Positions 17,288-26,880 of a stretch of 64,000 nt of DNA are shown here, piece by piece (position 1 is the stretch's first letter; each line of letters starts with the position of its first letter). Source of the stretch: Burkholderiales bacterium (GTDB lineage Bacteria; Pseudomonadota; Gammaproteobacteria; Burkholderiales; SG8-39). The notes under the pieces were generated by a model. The model worked only from the letters and a program-made list of their open reading frames with translations. It searched no databases and was not told the origin of the DNA. The stretch spans positions 17,271 to 81,270 of the forward strand of contig JACZJV010000009.1 in assembly GCA_014860355.1 (NCBI GenBank). The letters run 5' to 3'. Both the position numbers and the translations under genes were made by a program.

Positions 17288-18490
17288 ATGGCTATGACTG
17301 AACAGGCATTTATGCAGGTCAGAGACATGACGGGCCCGTTCGAGGGCTCCGACCGGGCGCGCGAGATCATCGACCGGCTCGGCGCGTATTTTCGCGACGA
17401 ACTGATTCCGCTCGCCGAAGAGCATGGGGTGACGCACGAGGGAGGCGCGGAGCGCGCGCTGCTGCGGCAGGTATGGAAGCGCTCGAACGAACTCGGTTTC
17501 TACGGCATGACGCTGCCGCGCGAGATGGGCGGCGCCGGCTTGTCGCTGGTCGATCATGTGCTGGTCAAGGAATACATCTACTCCGTCGGCTGCCCACTGG
17601 CGCCGCACGTATTCGGTGAGCTGAGCGGCCCGCCCCGGATAGGAGCCTTGGTTCGCTACGCGACGCCCGACCATTTCGAGCGCTTCATTCACCCGGTCGC
17701 GCGGGCCGAGAAGTCGATCTGTTTCGCCATCACCGAAACCGAAGCCGGCTCCGACGCGGGCGCGCTGCAGACCAAGGCGGTAAGGGACGGCGACACCTAT
17801 GTGCTGAACGGCCGCAAACGATACATTTCCGGCTCGCCGTTCGCGGACCTCGCGCTGATCATGGCTTCGACCAGCCTGGATCCGGAGGTGCGCGAGGTCA
17901 CCGCGTTCGTCGTCGAGGCCAACCGTCCCGGATACCGACTTCAGGCGGATTACAAGACCCTGGCCGGCCAGTCGTCCACCGCCGACATCTTCCTGGAAGA
18001 CTGCCGTATTCCCGTGACCAATCAGATCGGTGAACTCGGCCGCGGTTTGTCGCTTGCACTGGGCCGCATCACGGTGAACCGCCTGCTGCACACGCCGGCG
18101 ATGCTCGGCCTTGCTTCGCTGGCGATGGAAGATGCGCGCGCGCACGCGATGAAGCGCCGGCAATTCGGGAAATCCATAGGCTCGTTCCAGGCGATCCAGC
18201 ACATGCTCGCGGATATGGCGACTGAACTTACTGCGGCACGGGCGTTGATGCTGAGCGTGGCGCGCTCGCTGGATGCCGGTGCTGACGGGCGGGCAGTCGC
18301 CTCGATGGCGAAGTTGTTCTGTTCCGAGACAGCGTTCCGTATTGCGGATCGCGCGGTGCAGATTCACGGCGGTGAAGGCATTATCCAGGGCACGCGCGTG
18401 GAATGGCTGTTCAGAATGTTGCGCATGTATCGGGTCCTGACAGGGACCAGCGAGATTCAGCGCAACACTATTGCAAAAGCATTATTGTGA
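17288..18490 (+). CDS. Acyl-CoA dehydrogenase family flavoprotein
   Basis: The 400-residue protein is an FAD-dependent acyl-CoA dehydrogenase. Signature 1 is CFAITETEAGSDAGALQTKA, and the C-terminal signature region is QIHGGEGIIQGTRVEWLFR and TGTSEIQRNTIAKALL. Where medium-chain enzymes have catalytic Glu (YEGT), this one reads LTGT. The alternative Glu site of isovaleryl-CoA dehydrogenase (LDLERL) reads LSLALGRI. The catalytic base may therefore lie elsewhere, or the chemistry may differ. It begins six bases after the synthetase stop. The ATG at 17288 was chosen; ATG 17294 is an alternative. It likely oxidises the acyl-CoA made by the preceding ligase. Confidence 0.9.
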   Translation: MAMTEQAFMQVRDMTGPFEGSDRAREIIDRLGAYFRDELIPLAEEHGVTHEGGAERALLRQVWKRSNELGFYGMTLPREMGGAGLSLVDHVLVKEYIYSVGCPLAPHVFGELSGPPRIGALVRYATPDHFERFIHPVARAEKSICFAITETEAGSDAGALQTKAVRDGDTYVLNGRKRYISGSPFADLALIMASTSLDPEVREVTAFVVEANRPGYRLQADYKTLAGQSSTADIFLEDCRIPVTNQIGELGRGLSLALGRITVNRLLHTPAMLGLASLAMEDARAHAMKRRQFGKSIGSFQAIQHMLADMATELTAARALMLSVARSLDAGADGRAVASMAKLFCSETAFRIADRAVQIHGGEGIIQGTRVEWLFRMLRMYRVLTGTSEIQRNTIAKALL

Positions 18491-18504
18491 GAGGAGGACG
18501 CAAC

Positions 18505-19446
18505 ATGAGACTAGTAATAGCACTTGCCGCTGCACTTACGCTGCTCACCACGCCGGCGATGGCGCAATGGAAGCCCAGCGGGCCGATTAAGATGATGATT
18601 TCGTTCAGCCCCGGCGGCACGGCTGACACGCTTGCGCGGTTGATCGGCGAGGAGATGGAAGCGCGTGCTGGCTGGAAGGTCATTCCCGAGACCGTTGCGG
18701 GCAAAGGCGGCAACGTGCTCGCCGCGAAACTCAAAAACGAACCGGCGGACGGTACTTCGATAGGCCTTATAACCGACCAAATAGGCTACGCCGTGCTTGC
18801 AGAAAAGGATCCTGGCTTCGCGCCGGGCGATTTCGCCTATTTGACCACGGTCGCCGGCACGCAGACCGGATTGGTGGCAAAAGCTTCAAAAGGGTGGAAA
18901 ACGCTGGCTGACGTGGTCAAGGACGCGAAAGGGGGCAAGAAGCTCGTCGTTGGAGCGCTGTCTCCCATGTATGCGGATGCTCTCTATCTGCTGGGGAAAC
19001 ACCTCAAAGTGAATTTCAACATCGTGAACTTCAAAGGCGGCAATAGTGTGCAGAACGCCATCCTTGCGGGCGATATCGACATGGGATTCCTTGCAGGTGT
19101 TCAGCGTCGCGGGGTAGAAAGCGGCACCTTGGTCAACATCGTATCGGGCGAGCGCTCACGGCTCAAGATGACACCCGACGCACCGACCCTCAGTGAGAGC
19201 GGGTTTCCTGTGGATCTGGGCGCCCGTTTCCTGTTCGCCGCACCGAAGGCGCTGAAGCCGGAGGCCAAGCAAGCGCTGACCAAGCTGATCGTCGATATCG
19301 TGCAGGATCCGAAATCGAAGGCGCACGGCTTCATCACCAAGAGCCTCGGCGACCCGGTTGTGATCCAGGGCGCCGACCTGGACAAGCTTATTGCGGATTC
19401 TTTTGCACAGGCCAAAATGCTTCTGAGCAAGGAAGGCGCAAATTGA
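18505..19446 (+). CDS. tctC: Tripartite tricarboxylate transporter substrate-binding protein (TctC/Bug)
   Basis: The 313-residue protein has a signal peptide (MRLVIALAAALTLLTTPAMA, cleaved before QW) and the Bug-receptor fold. Landmarks are ISFSPGGTADTLARLIGEEME, a VAGKGGNVLAAKLKNEPADG segment and LSESGFPVDLGARFLFAAPKAL. It captures a carboxylate in the periplasm and hands it to the TctAB membrane unit encoded next. GAGGAGG precedes ATG 18505. Bug proteins are very abundant in Burkholderiales, which supports the proposed host group. The ligand cannot be read from the sequence. Confidence 0.9.
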   Translation: MRLVIALAAALTLLTTPAMAQWKPSGPIKMMISFSPGGTADTLARLIGEEMEARAGWKVIPETVAGKGGNVLAAKLKNEPADGTSIGLITDQIGYAVLAEKDPGFAPGDFAYLTTVAGTQTGLVAKASKGWKTLADVVKDAKGGKKLVVGALSPMYADALYLLGKHLKVNFNIVNFKGGNSVQNAILAGDIDMGFLAGVQRRGVESGTLVNIVSGERSRLKMTPDAPTLSESGFPVDLGARFLFAAPKALKPEAKQALTKLIVDIVQDPKSKAHGFITKSLGDPVVIQGADLDKLIADSFAQAKMLLSKEGAN

Positions 19447-19516
19447 TCGCAAGCTGCGACAGTGACGCGTTCGCGCGACGCGAACCGGCGGCTGCCAATT
19501 GGAGCGAGCACGCGGG

Positions 19517-20104
19517 ATGAGCGCACGCTCGTGGAATCTGGCGCTCGGACTGGTCTGCGTCGCGTTTGCGCTGCTGGCCGTGTTTGTCTGGATTCCGCAC
19601 GACGTCAGCTCAGGTGTGATCGTGCAGGAACGCGGGCAGACCAACGTCGGCGATGCGATGGCGCCCACGGCATGGTGTTACGCTCTTGGTGCGCTGGGCC
19701 TGCTGCTGGTGCTGACTTCGTGGCGATCCAGGCCGGCTGCGAAGAGCGCTGTCGCATCGGGTCCGAGGATCACCGCGGCGAACGTCCGCTTTCTCGCGCT
19801 CCTGATCTTTATGCTGGTCGTGTCGCTGGTATTGATGCGCTATGCCGGTCCGGTATTGGTGGCGCTATTGCACGCGCTGGGCGCAAATGTGACCGACTAT
19901 CGCAGCTTGCGCGATGCCATTCCGTGGAAATACCTGGGCTTTGTGATCGGCGGCACGACCCTGGTCGCCGGACTATTGGCTCTGATTGAAGGAAGGATAA
20001 GAACAAGGCAAATCCTGTTGGCGTTGATCGCTGTCATCGTGATCGCGTTAATCGTCGATCTGCCGTTCAAGCATCTGCCGCTGCCGCCGAACAACGAACT
20101 GTAG
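19517..20104 (+). CDS. tctB: Tripartite tricarboxylate transporter small membrane subunit (TctB)
   Basis: The 195-residue protein has four hydrophobic segments, near residues 8-28, 52-68, 90-115 and 138-185. This is the usual layout of TctB, the small integral subunit. Sequence conservation is weak, as is normal for TctB, so the call rests on topology and its place between tctC and tctA. I chose ATG 19517; an in-frame TTG at 19499 is possible. It would form the inner-membrane unit with TctA. Confidence 0.85.
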   Translation: MSARSWNLALGLVCVAFALLAVFVWIPHDVSSGVIVQERGQTNVGDAMAPTAWCYALGALGLLLVLTSWRSRPAAKSAVASGPRITAANVRFLALLIFMLVVSLVLMRYAGPVLVALLHALGANVTDYRSLRDAIPWKYLGFVIGGTTLVAGLLALIEGRIRTRQILLALIAVIVIALIVDLPFKHLPLPPNNEL

Positions 20105-20129
20105 ATCGATTGCGCTAGGAGGAGGAAGC

Positions 20130-21734
20130 ATGACGTTGTCGTTGTACGACTACGTGTCGATCGGCCTGCAGGCAGTGTTCACCGCGCATCCGGCTTTTCA
20201 TGTACTCGGGGTGCCGATAAGCATGGCGGTCGTCATGCTCGTGGCGGGACTGTTGACCGGCCTCATTGTCGGCGCGATTCCGGCGCTATCCGGGCCGTTC
20301 GCGATGGCGGTAGCGCTGCCGATACTGATTTCGACCTTCGGATTCAGTGCGGCGGCATTGCTTCCGACGCTCGCATTCCTGCTGGGCGTCATGAAGGCGG
20401 CGACCTTGGGCGGCTCGGTTCCGGCCATCCTGTTCAATACGCCGGGTACGCCTGACGCGTACCTGACCACGTTCGACGGCTATCCGATGGCGCGCAACGG
20501 CCAGGCCGGCAAGGCACTGCGCGTCGCACAGTTCGCCTGCGTCAGCGGCGACACGATGTCGGATATGGTGTTGATTACCACCGCGCCGTTTCTCGCAGTC
20601 TTCGTCGAACGCTACATGGGCTTCCCGGAAAAAGGCGCACTGATCATCTTGTCCATGGCTTTCATTGGGGCCGCGGTTGGAGCATCGGCGATCAAGGGCC
20701 TGATATCCGCGGTCTTCGGCCTGTTCCTCGCGTCGATCGGCCGCGGCGATGACCAGACGCCGCGCTTGACGTTCGGCATACCGGACTTGGCAAACGGTTT
20801 TTCCGTAACGGTCGCAGTTGTCGGCGTGCTGATATTGGGAGAGGTCTACCAAGCGATCGAAGATCTTGCGCACCAGCACCGCAGCAAGACCAGCCCGAGT
20901 CCGGTAGTCGACCGTGGCGATCAGAAATTGCACTGGCACGAGCGCCTGGCCTTGATGCCCATCATCGGCCGATCGGGACTGATCGGAATCACCGTCGGGG
21001 CACTGCCCGGCATCGGTTCCACACTGGCGGCCACGCTGGGCTACGCGATTCAGAAACGGCGCCATAAGGGAGCCGTTCCCATGGGGCAGGGTGCTCCGGA
21101 AGGCATCGCAGCGACCGAAGCGGCCAGCGCGGCGGTCTCCGGCGCCAATCTTATTCCGGTGCTGAGCCTGGGAATTCCCGGCAATGTTGCGGCGGTCTTC
21201 ATCCTGATCGCGATCGATACCATCGGCGGCCTGAATCCAGGGCCTTCTGTGTTTACCTTGAATCAGCATGAGTTGAACCCCGAGTTGGTAATGGTGATCG
21301 GTGTGTTCGTGATCATGATGCTCGGCAACGCGATTAACTGGACCTTGGGATCCATGCTCATGCGGCGTCTCGGGGTGCTGCAGCACATTCCACCCCGGAT
21401 CATGATGCCGCTGGTGCTCGTCATAACCGTCGCCGCCATCTACCTGCAGGAAGGGAAAATGACTTCCATCTATTTCGCGCTCGGGTTCGGCGTAATCGGC
21501 TACCTCATGCGCAAGATGCAGATGTCGGGTCTGCCGTTCGTGATTGCCTACATCCTCGCGGACGATCTCGAGCGCTTGCTGCGGCAGGGCTTTTCAGCCT
21601 CCGGAGCCGATCCGTGGTTCCTGTTTTCGAGTCCGCTCGCAGTCGCGTTCCTGCTTGCCTCCGTCGTCGTCGCGTTCACCATGAGCCGCAACCCGATCGG
21701 CAAGACCATAATCAAGAACGCTGATCCCGAGTAG
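20130..21734 (+). CDS. tctA: Tripartite tricarboxylate transporter large membrane subunit (TctA)
   Basis: The 534-residue protein is a typical TctA with about 11-12 membrane segments. It has the family motifs GLIVGAIPALSGPFAMAVAL, GGSVPAILFNTPGTPDAYLT and GALPGIGSTLAATLGYA, and also IPVLSLGIPGNVAAVF. It is the transport pore of the TctABC system, using an ion gradient. GGAGGAGG precedes ATG 20130. Together with the synthetase and dehydrogenase it suggests that the operon imports and activates one organic acid. Confidence 0.93.
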   Translation: MTLSLYDYVSIGLQAVFTAHPAFHVLGVPISMAVVMLVAGLLTGLIVGAIPALSGPFAMAVALPILISTFGFSAAALLPTLAFLLGVMKAATLGGSVPAILFNTPGTPDAYLTTFDGYPMARNGQAGKALRVAQFACVSGDTMSDMVLITTAPFLAVFVERYMGFPEKGALIILSMAFIGAAVGASAIKGLISAVFGLFLASIGRGDDQTPRLTFGIPDLANGFSVTVAVVGVLILGEVYQAIEDLAHQHRSKTSPSPVVDRGDQKLHWHERLALMPIIGRSGLIGITVGALPGIGSTLAATLGYAIQKRRHKGAVPMGQGAPEGIAATEAASAAVSGANLIPVLSLGIPGNVAAVFILIAIDTIGGLNPGPSVFTLNQHELNPELVMVIGVFVIMMLGNAINWTLGSMLMRRLGVLQHIPPRIMMPLVLVITVAAIYLQEGKMTSIYFALGFGVIGYLMRKMQMSGLPFVIAYILADDLERLLRQGFSASGADPWFLFSSPLAVAFLLASVVVAFTMSRNPIGKTIIKNADPE

Positions 21735-21887
21735 GGCACGGATTGGAACTGGCGCGATCGCGCCAAGCGCGGTCGGGCGGCTGTTTGTCAGAATGGTGCG
21801 GCAGAACCTGCGCTGAGCTACGCGATGATTGCTGGTCCCGCGCCTATAGAGTCAGAGTGGCGCGCCGATTTTTGTGGAGGGATGATC

Positions 21888-23006
21888 ATGTCGTTTAAGG
21901 AATTTCGGCCGCTCGACGGCGTGCGGGTTTTGGACTTCTCGCTTTATTTGCCCGGCCCGTATTGCACCTCGATCCTTGCCGGTTTCGGTGCCGAGGTGAT
22001 CAAGGTCGAACCACCTGGCGGAGATCCGGTGCGCCGCAGGGCGACCATGTTTGGCATCGTCAATCGCGGCAAGAAATCCATATGCGTTGATTTACGCGAC
22101 GACGCAAAGCGCCGCGCGTTGATTGCACTCGCTGCGAAATCGCAAGTTCTGGTCGAAGGCTTCCGCCCGGGCGTGCTCGAGCGCGCCGGTCTCGGGCCGA
22201 CGGGGCTGCTGCAGCTAAACCCGTCGCTGGTGATCGCCTCGATCTCTGGCTTCGGATGGAGCGGCCCCTACCGCGAGCGCGCCGCCCACGATTTGAATTT
22301 GCTTGCACTATCGGGCTACTTTTCTGTGCCATCGCAGCTGAAGCATCGCCCGTCCCGGCCGCAGGTCAGGCTGGCTGATCTGGTTGCCGGACAGACTGCG
22401 GCGATCGCCATATCCATGGCCTTGCTTCATACGAAACAAACAGGGCGCGGCTGTCACGTGGATGCGTCGATTTTCGACGCCATGGTTGGGTGGACCGCGC
22501 CGACGATGCTGTCTGCGGACGGGGAGATCGACCCCGTGCGCCTGCCGCACGTAATGGCCGACAGCGACATGTATCTGACTGCCGACGGCGCTTGGCTCGC
22601 CTTTGGGACGCTGGAAGACAAGTTCTGGTTGAACTTTGTCAATGCGGTGGCTGAGGTTGCGCCTGAACTGGCCGATCCGCGCTTCGCGACGCGGATTGGA
22701 CGAGATCGCCACAAGCGGGCGTTGGCGGATTTGCTTGAAGCTACGCTCGCCCGGCACCCGCTGGCATTCTGGACTCGACGATTGCAGGGCGTGGACACGG
22801 CCGTCGCGCCCGCTTACGACACGGCAGAAGCGCTGAGCGACGCGCATTTGCGCGCGCGTGGATTCGTGCGCGAAGACGCGGAGGGCGGTCCGGAGGTGAA
22901 GTTTCCGGTAAATTTTGGCGGGTATAGCTTGCCTGGCCTTGGTCCCGCGCCTGCACTGGGCGCCGACAACGATTTGTTGAATGCGCACTTAGCTACCGGC
23001 CAATGA
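21888..23006 (+). CDS. CaiB/BaiF-family CoA-transferase
   Basis: The 372-residue protein is a family III CoA-transferase. It has VLDFSLYLPGPYCTSILAGFGAEVIKVEPPGGDPVR at the start and IASISGFGWSGPY. It also has the catalytic Asp in RLADLVAGQTAAIAI and GRGCHVDASIFDAMVGW. Such enzymes move CoA between acids through a covalent aspartyl intermediate. ATG 21888 follows GGAGGG at a suitable distance, so ATG 21882 is too close. It lies 153 bases after tctA and gives a second way to load or unload CoA on the imported acid. It may also act as an alpha-methylacyl-CoA racemase-like enzyme. Confidence 0.9.
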   Translation: MSFKEFRPLDGVRVLDFSLYLPGPYCTSILAGFGAEVIKVEPPGGDPVRRRATMFGIVNRGKKSICVDLRDDAKRRALIALAAKSQVLVEGFRPGVLERAGLGPTGLLQLNPSLVIASISGFGWSGPYRERAAHDLNLLALSGYFSVPSQLKHRPSRPQVRLADLVAGQTAAIAISMALLHTKQTGRGCHVDASIFDAMVGWTAPTMLSADGEIDPVRLPHVMADSDMYLTADGAWLAFGTLEDKFWLNFVNAVAEVAPELADPRFATRIGRDRHKRALADLLEATLARHPLAFWTRRLQGVDTAVAPAYDTAEALSDAHLRARGFVREDAEGGPEVKFPVNFGGYSLPGLGPAPALGADNDLLNAHLATGQ

Positions 23007-23289
23007 ATTATTTGGCAACGAATAGAGATTGACTGCTTCAACGGCGTTAGATTGCAGTTCAGCCCCGCGCCATGGCGCAGGAACAATTCATAAGCGAGAT
23101 AAGACATGATCCGAGACAGGACGCGCCTGGAAGCGCTGATTGCCACGGTGCGCCATTTCGTCGGCGAAGTTGCCATTCCGAAGGAGCGCTGCGGATGATG
23201 CCGCGTGATTCCAAATCGCGTTCTACGCGAAAACAATCAGTGAATCTATAATGGTCCCCCAAGCAATTACGCTTGCTGGAGCCGAAAGC

Positions 23290-24306
23290 ATGGCCAGTCG
23301 TCCGCTGGATCTTCGGAGCTTGCGCTATTTCGTGGCCGTGGTCGAGGCGGAGAGCATCACGCGCGCGACCAAGGCGTTGTATATTGCGCAGCCGGCGCTC
23401 ACGGCGCAGATAAAGAACCTCGAGGCCGACCTTGGGGTGAAGCTGCTCGAGCGTTCGCACGCCGGAATCAAGCCCACGGCCGCCGGCATGCAACTGTATT
23501 CGGAGGCGGTGCGCTTGCTCGCGGCTGCGGATGCGTTGCGTACTCGCATTGGCAATCCGTCCGGAGAGCCGGAGGGCCAGGTTACGATCGCTTTTCCAAC
23601 GCTGTTGGCAGGAACGCTGCTCGGCGAACTGGTGATTGCGGTGACTAGACGCCATGCCAAGATCCGCCTTTTCGTGATCGACGGCTTCAGCCTCGCAATT
23701 CAGAATGCCGTGCAGGATGGGCGCGCAGATTTCGGGCTGCTGGTGAATCCCCCGACAAACGCCGGGATGAGGGTGCATCGCGTGGTGGTGGAGTCGATGT
23801 ACTTTGTCGGCCGTGATCACGACGGTTCGGTGCGTCGCCTGCTGCGGACCCCGAGTGCGCGAAAGGCGCGTCGGGGAGGCCCGGATGCCGATCCGACCAT
23901 ACGCTTTTCGCACGCGGCGGCACAACCCCTGATCATGCAATCGCGCCCCTATAGTATTCGGCGCCAGGCCGAAGAGGCGGCGATGGCGAAGGGGATCCGC
24001 CTGAATGTCGTGCAGGAGCATGATTCCGGGAACGTAATCGGTGCGCTCAGCAGGGTAGGTGCCGGATTCACGTTCGCACCAGCATGTTCGGCACCGGAAC
24101 TGGTCAACAAACCGTCCGAAATCCGCGCGCGCATTGTTGAGCCCGAGTTTTCGCGTACCTATGCGGTGTGCTGGCTAGCTGGCCGGCAACTTTCCGATGC
24201 CGCACGGGCCGTCATCAAGGTTTTGCGCTCCGAACTGCGTTCCACCATAGGCGAAGGGCGCTGGTCGGCGCGGCTCGTGGATCAGACCGACGATCAAATC
24301 GACTGA
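23290..24306 (+). CDS. LysR-family transcriptional regulator
   Basis: The 338-residue protein has the LysR winged helix-turn-helix at residues ~5-65 (LRSLRYFVAVVEAESITRATKALYIAQPALTAQIKNLEADLGVKLLER) and a periplasmic-binding-protein-like effector domain after it. GGAG precedes ATG 23290. It is the last plus-strand gene of the cargo block and is separated by 284 bases from the CoA-transferase, room for its own promoter. It most likely controls the uptake/activation genes in response to the acid or its CoA ester. It is slightly longer than typical (300), with a charged insert around residues 185-210. Confidence 0.88.
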   Translation: MASRPLDLRSLRYFVAVVEAESITRATKALYIAQPALTAQIKNLEADLGVKLLERSHAGIKPTAAGMQLYSEAVRLLAAADALRTRIGNPSGEPEGQVTIAFPTLLAGTLLGELVIAVTRRHAKIRLFVIDGFSLAIQNAVQDGRADFGLLVNPPTNAGMRVHRVVVESMYFVGRDHDGSVRRLLRTPSARKARRGGPDADPTIRFSHAAAQPLIMQSRPYSIRRQAEEAAMAKGIRLNVVQEHDSGNVIGALSRVGAGFTFAPACSAPELVNKPSEIRARIVEPEFSRTYAVCWLAGRQLSDAARAVIKVLRSELRSTIGEGRWSARLVDQTDDQID

Positions 24307-24590
24307 CCTCGGTCCGAACATGGAAGGCGCTACCGGGGGGTACCCCTGCAAAGGCAGGGGATACGCGAGGATTGCGCTACGTCTTCCTGTTATAGAAATA
24401 GAGAAAGCTCTCCGGACCTCTAGGCGATGAAGACCAGCTACTTGCGGTAGATCTGCCATCAAAATTCATACCGCGAACGAGTGCTCATCGGCCATCGCCG
24501 CTGTTCATCAAATGAAGTTCCATCGGCCGGTCTACACCGGTGACGCGACATTGACCTGAGCACCGCCGCGTAGTCGTCAGTATTGGCGAA

Positions 24591-25178
24591 CTACCCGACC
24601 CATTTCGTGAAGTTGTCGAAGCCGTTGTCCGATACCCAGTCGTAGATTTTGCAGAAACGGTCAAGCTTGAAACCTTGACCGCGGTACGGCTGCGGCACGG
24701 CCACCTCGGTACGGTATGACGCGGATCCATCTATTTTGTCGTATGCGACCCATTTGTCATTCTTGTGCTCCCAGATGGTGGCTGTTAGGCCGGATTCGGA
24801 GAACGTAACCCCGACGTACTCAAGCGGGTTTTGGCCTTTTGTCTTTGTTGTTCCTTCCTTTGACTTTATCGAGTTGATGTGCACTCCGAAGATATGGTTC
24901 CCTCGCTTGAAGCTCTTCAACAGCTCGTAGCGTACCCAAGGCCGGAGGTAGGTTTCGCTCCCGATCAACAGACAGGTATTCGACGTTTGCTCTAGGCCCG
25001 AATTGATGAGGCGCTTGAGCGCCACGTCGCCTTGCTTTTGTGCAGATTCCCAAATGGATACATCGTAGTAACCACAGATTTCGCGGTCGGGCTTCGTCAT
25101 CCAGTGGTTCCGAACGACGTTTGCACGGAAGTCGATTACATCTCTGTAATGGAAGCTGAAGAACACGCGCTTGGCCAT
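24591..25178 (-). CDS. thsB: ThsB-like TIR protein
   Basis: The 195-residue protein closely resembles ThsB of the Thoeris defence system. It starts MAKRVFFSFHYRDVIDFRAN and has VRNHW, ALKRLINSGLEQTSNTCLLIGSET and RPWVRYELLKSF, with the presumed catalytic Glu in RYEL. It ends with a YDWVSDNGFDNFTKWV tail. In Thoeris such TIR enzymes detect phage and convert NAD+ into a cyclic ADP-ribose-type signal that activates an effector. It is the last gene of a minus-strand cluster with two more TIR-type proteins and a SLOG-like/patatin fusion, 52 bases downstream of the fusion. No ThsA (SIR2-SLOG) is present in the window. Confidence 0.85.
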   Translation of the reverse strand: MAKRVFFSFHYRDVIDFRANVVRNHWMTKPDREICGYYDVSIWESAQKQGDVALKRLINSGLEQTSNTCLLIGSETYLRPWVRYELLKSFKRGNHIFGVHINSIKSKEGTTKTKGQNPLEYVGVTFSESGLTATIWEHKNDKWVAYDKIDGSASYRTEVAVPQPYRGQGFKLDRFCKIYDWVSDNGFDNFTKWVG

Positions 25179-25230
25179 GCAACTACCCCACTTTCCAGAT
25201 CAATTGAGCCTAGGAACAGGTTTAAAGCCC

Positions 25231-26880
25231 CTATAGCTTCCAGTCCATCGTCGCAATGCCGTTGAGGAAGCGCGACTTCACCTGATAGAGGATTGAAGGG
25301 TCGGAAGCCGTCTTATTGCCGAGTGCAATAAGACTCTCAATCTCTTTCGAGTCATCGAGCTTATATAGTCCCTGCGATGTAGTCGCGTTGACCCGCAAAA
25401 ATCTCGGGTCTCCGACCAACTGGCGAGCATGCTGAATAGCCGAGTCGACTTGAGCGTTCATCAGTAGATCGATCAGAGTTTTATTCCACCCTGCGATTCC
25501 AGCGTTGGCAAGCATCTTCACCGTAAACGGTTCGTCGGTGGTGCCAATGCTCAGCACATCGATTCGATCCAACGGAACGTTCAGATAGCAGACCGCTTCG
25601 ACAATGCCTGCCATAACGGGACAATTGGCCCATACTCCACCGTCGAAATATGACGGGTTGGCGATCATGTTCTTAACTCTGGCGGCGGAAAAGTAGGTCG
25701 GAGCCGATGCGGTCGCAAGAGCCACTTCAGCTGCGCACGTCCCCGCATCCGCTGTCAGCAATTCGTTATGCGGAGTTCTAAAGGTATGGCACGCACCGCT
25801 ACCTGCATCGTATGCTGGTATGACAAGACGACAGATCGAATTACCCAATGTTTTTTGTTTACCATCTGGGAAATATGCCGCCTCGATCTCCTCTAGCAAT
25901 ATCTCCTGCGAGTGCTTTGGTCTGAAGAAGTGACGAAGCTCACGGCGCAGTTTTCCAAGCAACCGAGTAACGGGGAAGATCACTGGGCCTCGCTCGCGAT
26001 AAAACTTGAGCATTTGAAGGGGGGTCAGCCCCATTCCAAGGCCAACCGCGAGTATCCCTCCGGTGGATGTTCCAGCAATCAGATCGAAATGCCGTCCCAC
26101 CGACTCGCCGATCGCTTCCTCCAATGTTGCCAGCACAGAAGCAGTAAAGGCCCCCCTAATTCCTCCGCCGTCCAACGCTAATATACGGAAGGATATCCCG
26201 TCAGAGACTCGGCCATGAACGAGCGGCAGCCGGGTAAGCTGAGTACAAACGGTGTCGACGAGTGCTGAAACATCCTCTCGTGTTGCAATTGCTGCGTTGA
26301 AATCTTGATCTAGTCCATTTCGCAGGAAATTAATCAATTCAGGGTGATCGCGAACAAAGCCTTGCGCCGCCCCTCCCAGGCCGCCCAGGAGGAAACACGG
26401 AAGTCCGCGATCTATTGCGAGCCCTGCTTCAATTGGCACCCCGGCGCGTCCGGCAACTTCTTGCCACCAGCGCCCGCCAACGGCAACAAAGGCGTCGCAA
26501 CGTTCGGACATCCAACGACGGAGTTCCGACAGACTTTCGTCTCGAGCGTTATCACCGGAGGACTCGGGCGTTTCGTAGACCATGCAGTGTTCGCGCCACT
26601 CCTGGATCGGCACGGCGTCGGGGGTCTTCGACCAATAACGGGAAACAGCTAGTGTGAGACAGTCTTTGCGGCCCTCAGCCCTAATAAACCTATCTGCCTC
26701 AGCCAATAAGGTTGGAGTAAAGCTAGGATGGCTGCCGTGAAGAATATGCCCTCCGCTGCGAAACACTAACGCGGCGAATTGCGCGACGAAAGCAAGGATG
26801 GATTCTCGCTGCGCCTCCGTGGCGTCCGGAGGTACCGCCCCGGAAAGCCAAATTCGAACGCCATGCAGTGATCCTGTCAT
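25231..26880 (-). CDS. SLOG-like/patatin fusion, probable TIR-signal-activated phospholipase effector
   Basis: The 549-residue protein has two parts. Residues ~5-190 look like a Rossmann-type SLOG sensor (VRIWLSGAVPP, GGHILHGSHPSFTP, CDAFVAVGGRWW, GVPIEAGLAIDRGLPCFLLGG). Residues ~228-530 are a patatin phospholipase with the DGGGIRG oxyanion loop (237-243), the nucleophile Ser272 in GTSTG and the catalytic Asp413 in FDGG. Patatins act as membrane-degrading effectors in CBASS (CapV), but no nucleotide cyclase is nearby. TIR-type genes lie on both sides on the same strand, so a TIR-made ADP-ribose derivative is the likely trigger, read by the SLOG-like part. The patatin call is firm; the SLOG call is from fold-level resemblance. 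Confidence 0.82.
   Translation of the reverse strand: MTGSLHGVRIWLSGAVPPDATEAQRESILAFVAQFAALVFRSGGHILHGSHPSFTPTLLAEADRFIRAEGRKDCLTLAVSRYWSKTPDAVPIQEWREHCMVYETPESSGDNARDESLSELRRWMSERCDAFVAVGGRWWQEVAGRAGVPIEAGLAIDRGLPCFLLGGLGGAAQGFVRDHPELINFLRNGLDQDFNAAIATREDVSALVDTVCTQLTRLPLVHGRVSDGISFRILALDGGGIRGAFTASVLATLEEAIGESVGRHFDLIAGTSTGGILAVGLGMGLTPLQMLKFYRERGPVIFPVTRLLGKLRRELRHFFRPKHSQEILLEEIEAAYFPDGKQKTLGNSICRLVIPAYDAGSGACHTFRTPHNELLTADAGTCAAEVALATASAPTYFSAARVKNMIANPSYFDGGVWANCPVMAGIVEAVCYLNVPLDRIDVLSIGTTDEPFTVKMLANAGIAGWNKTLIDLLMNAQVDSAIQHARQLVGDPRFLRVNATTSQGLYKLDDSKEIESLIALGNKTASDPSILYQVKSRFLNGIATMDWKL

Noticed and set aside
15695..18367. 890-codon open frame on the minus strand
   Set aside because: It is the antisense shadow of the acyl-CoA synthetase and dehydrogenase genes, whose motifs are unmistakable on the plus strand. 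GC-rich codon use leaves long open antisense frames.
20286..21386. 366-codon minus-strand frame inside tctA
   Set aside because: It has a His/Arg-rich composition without any domain, and lies opposite a clear TctA.
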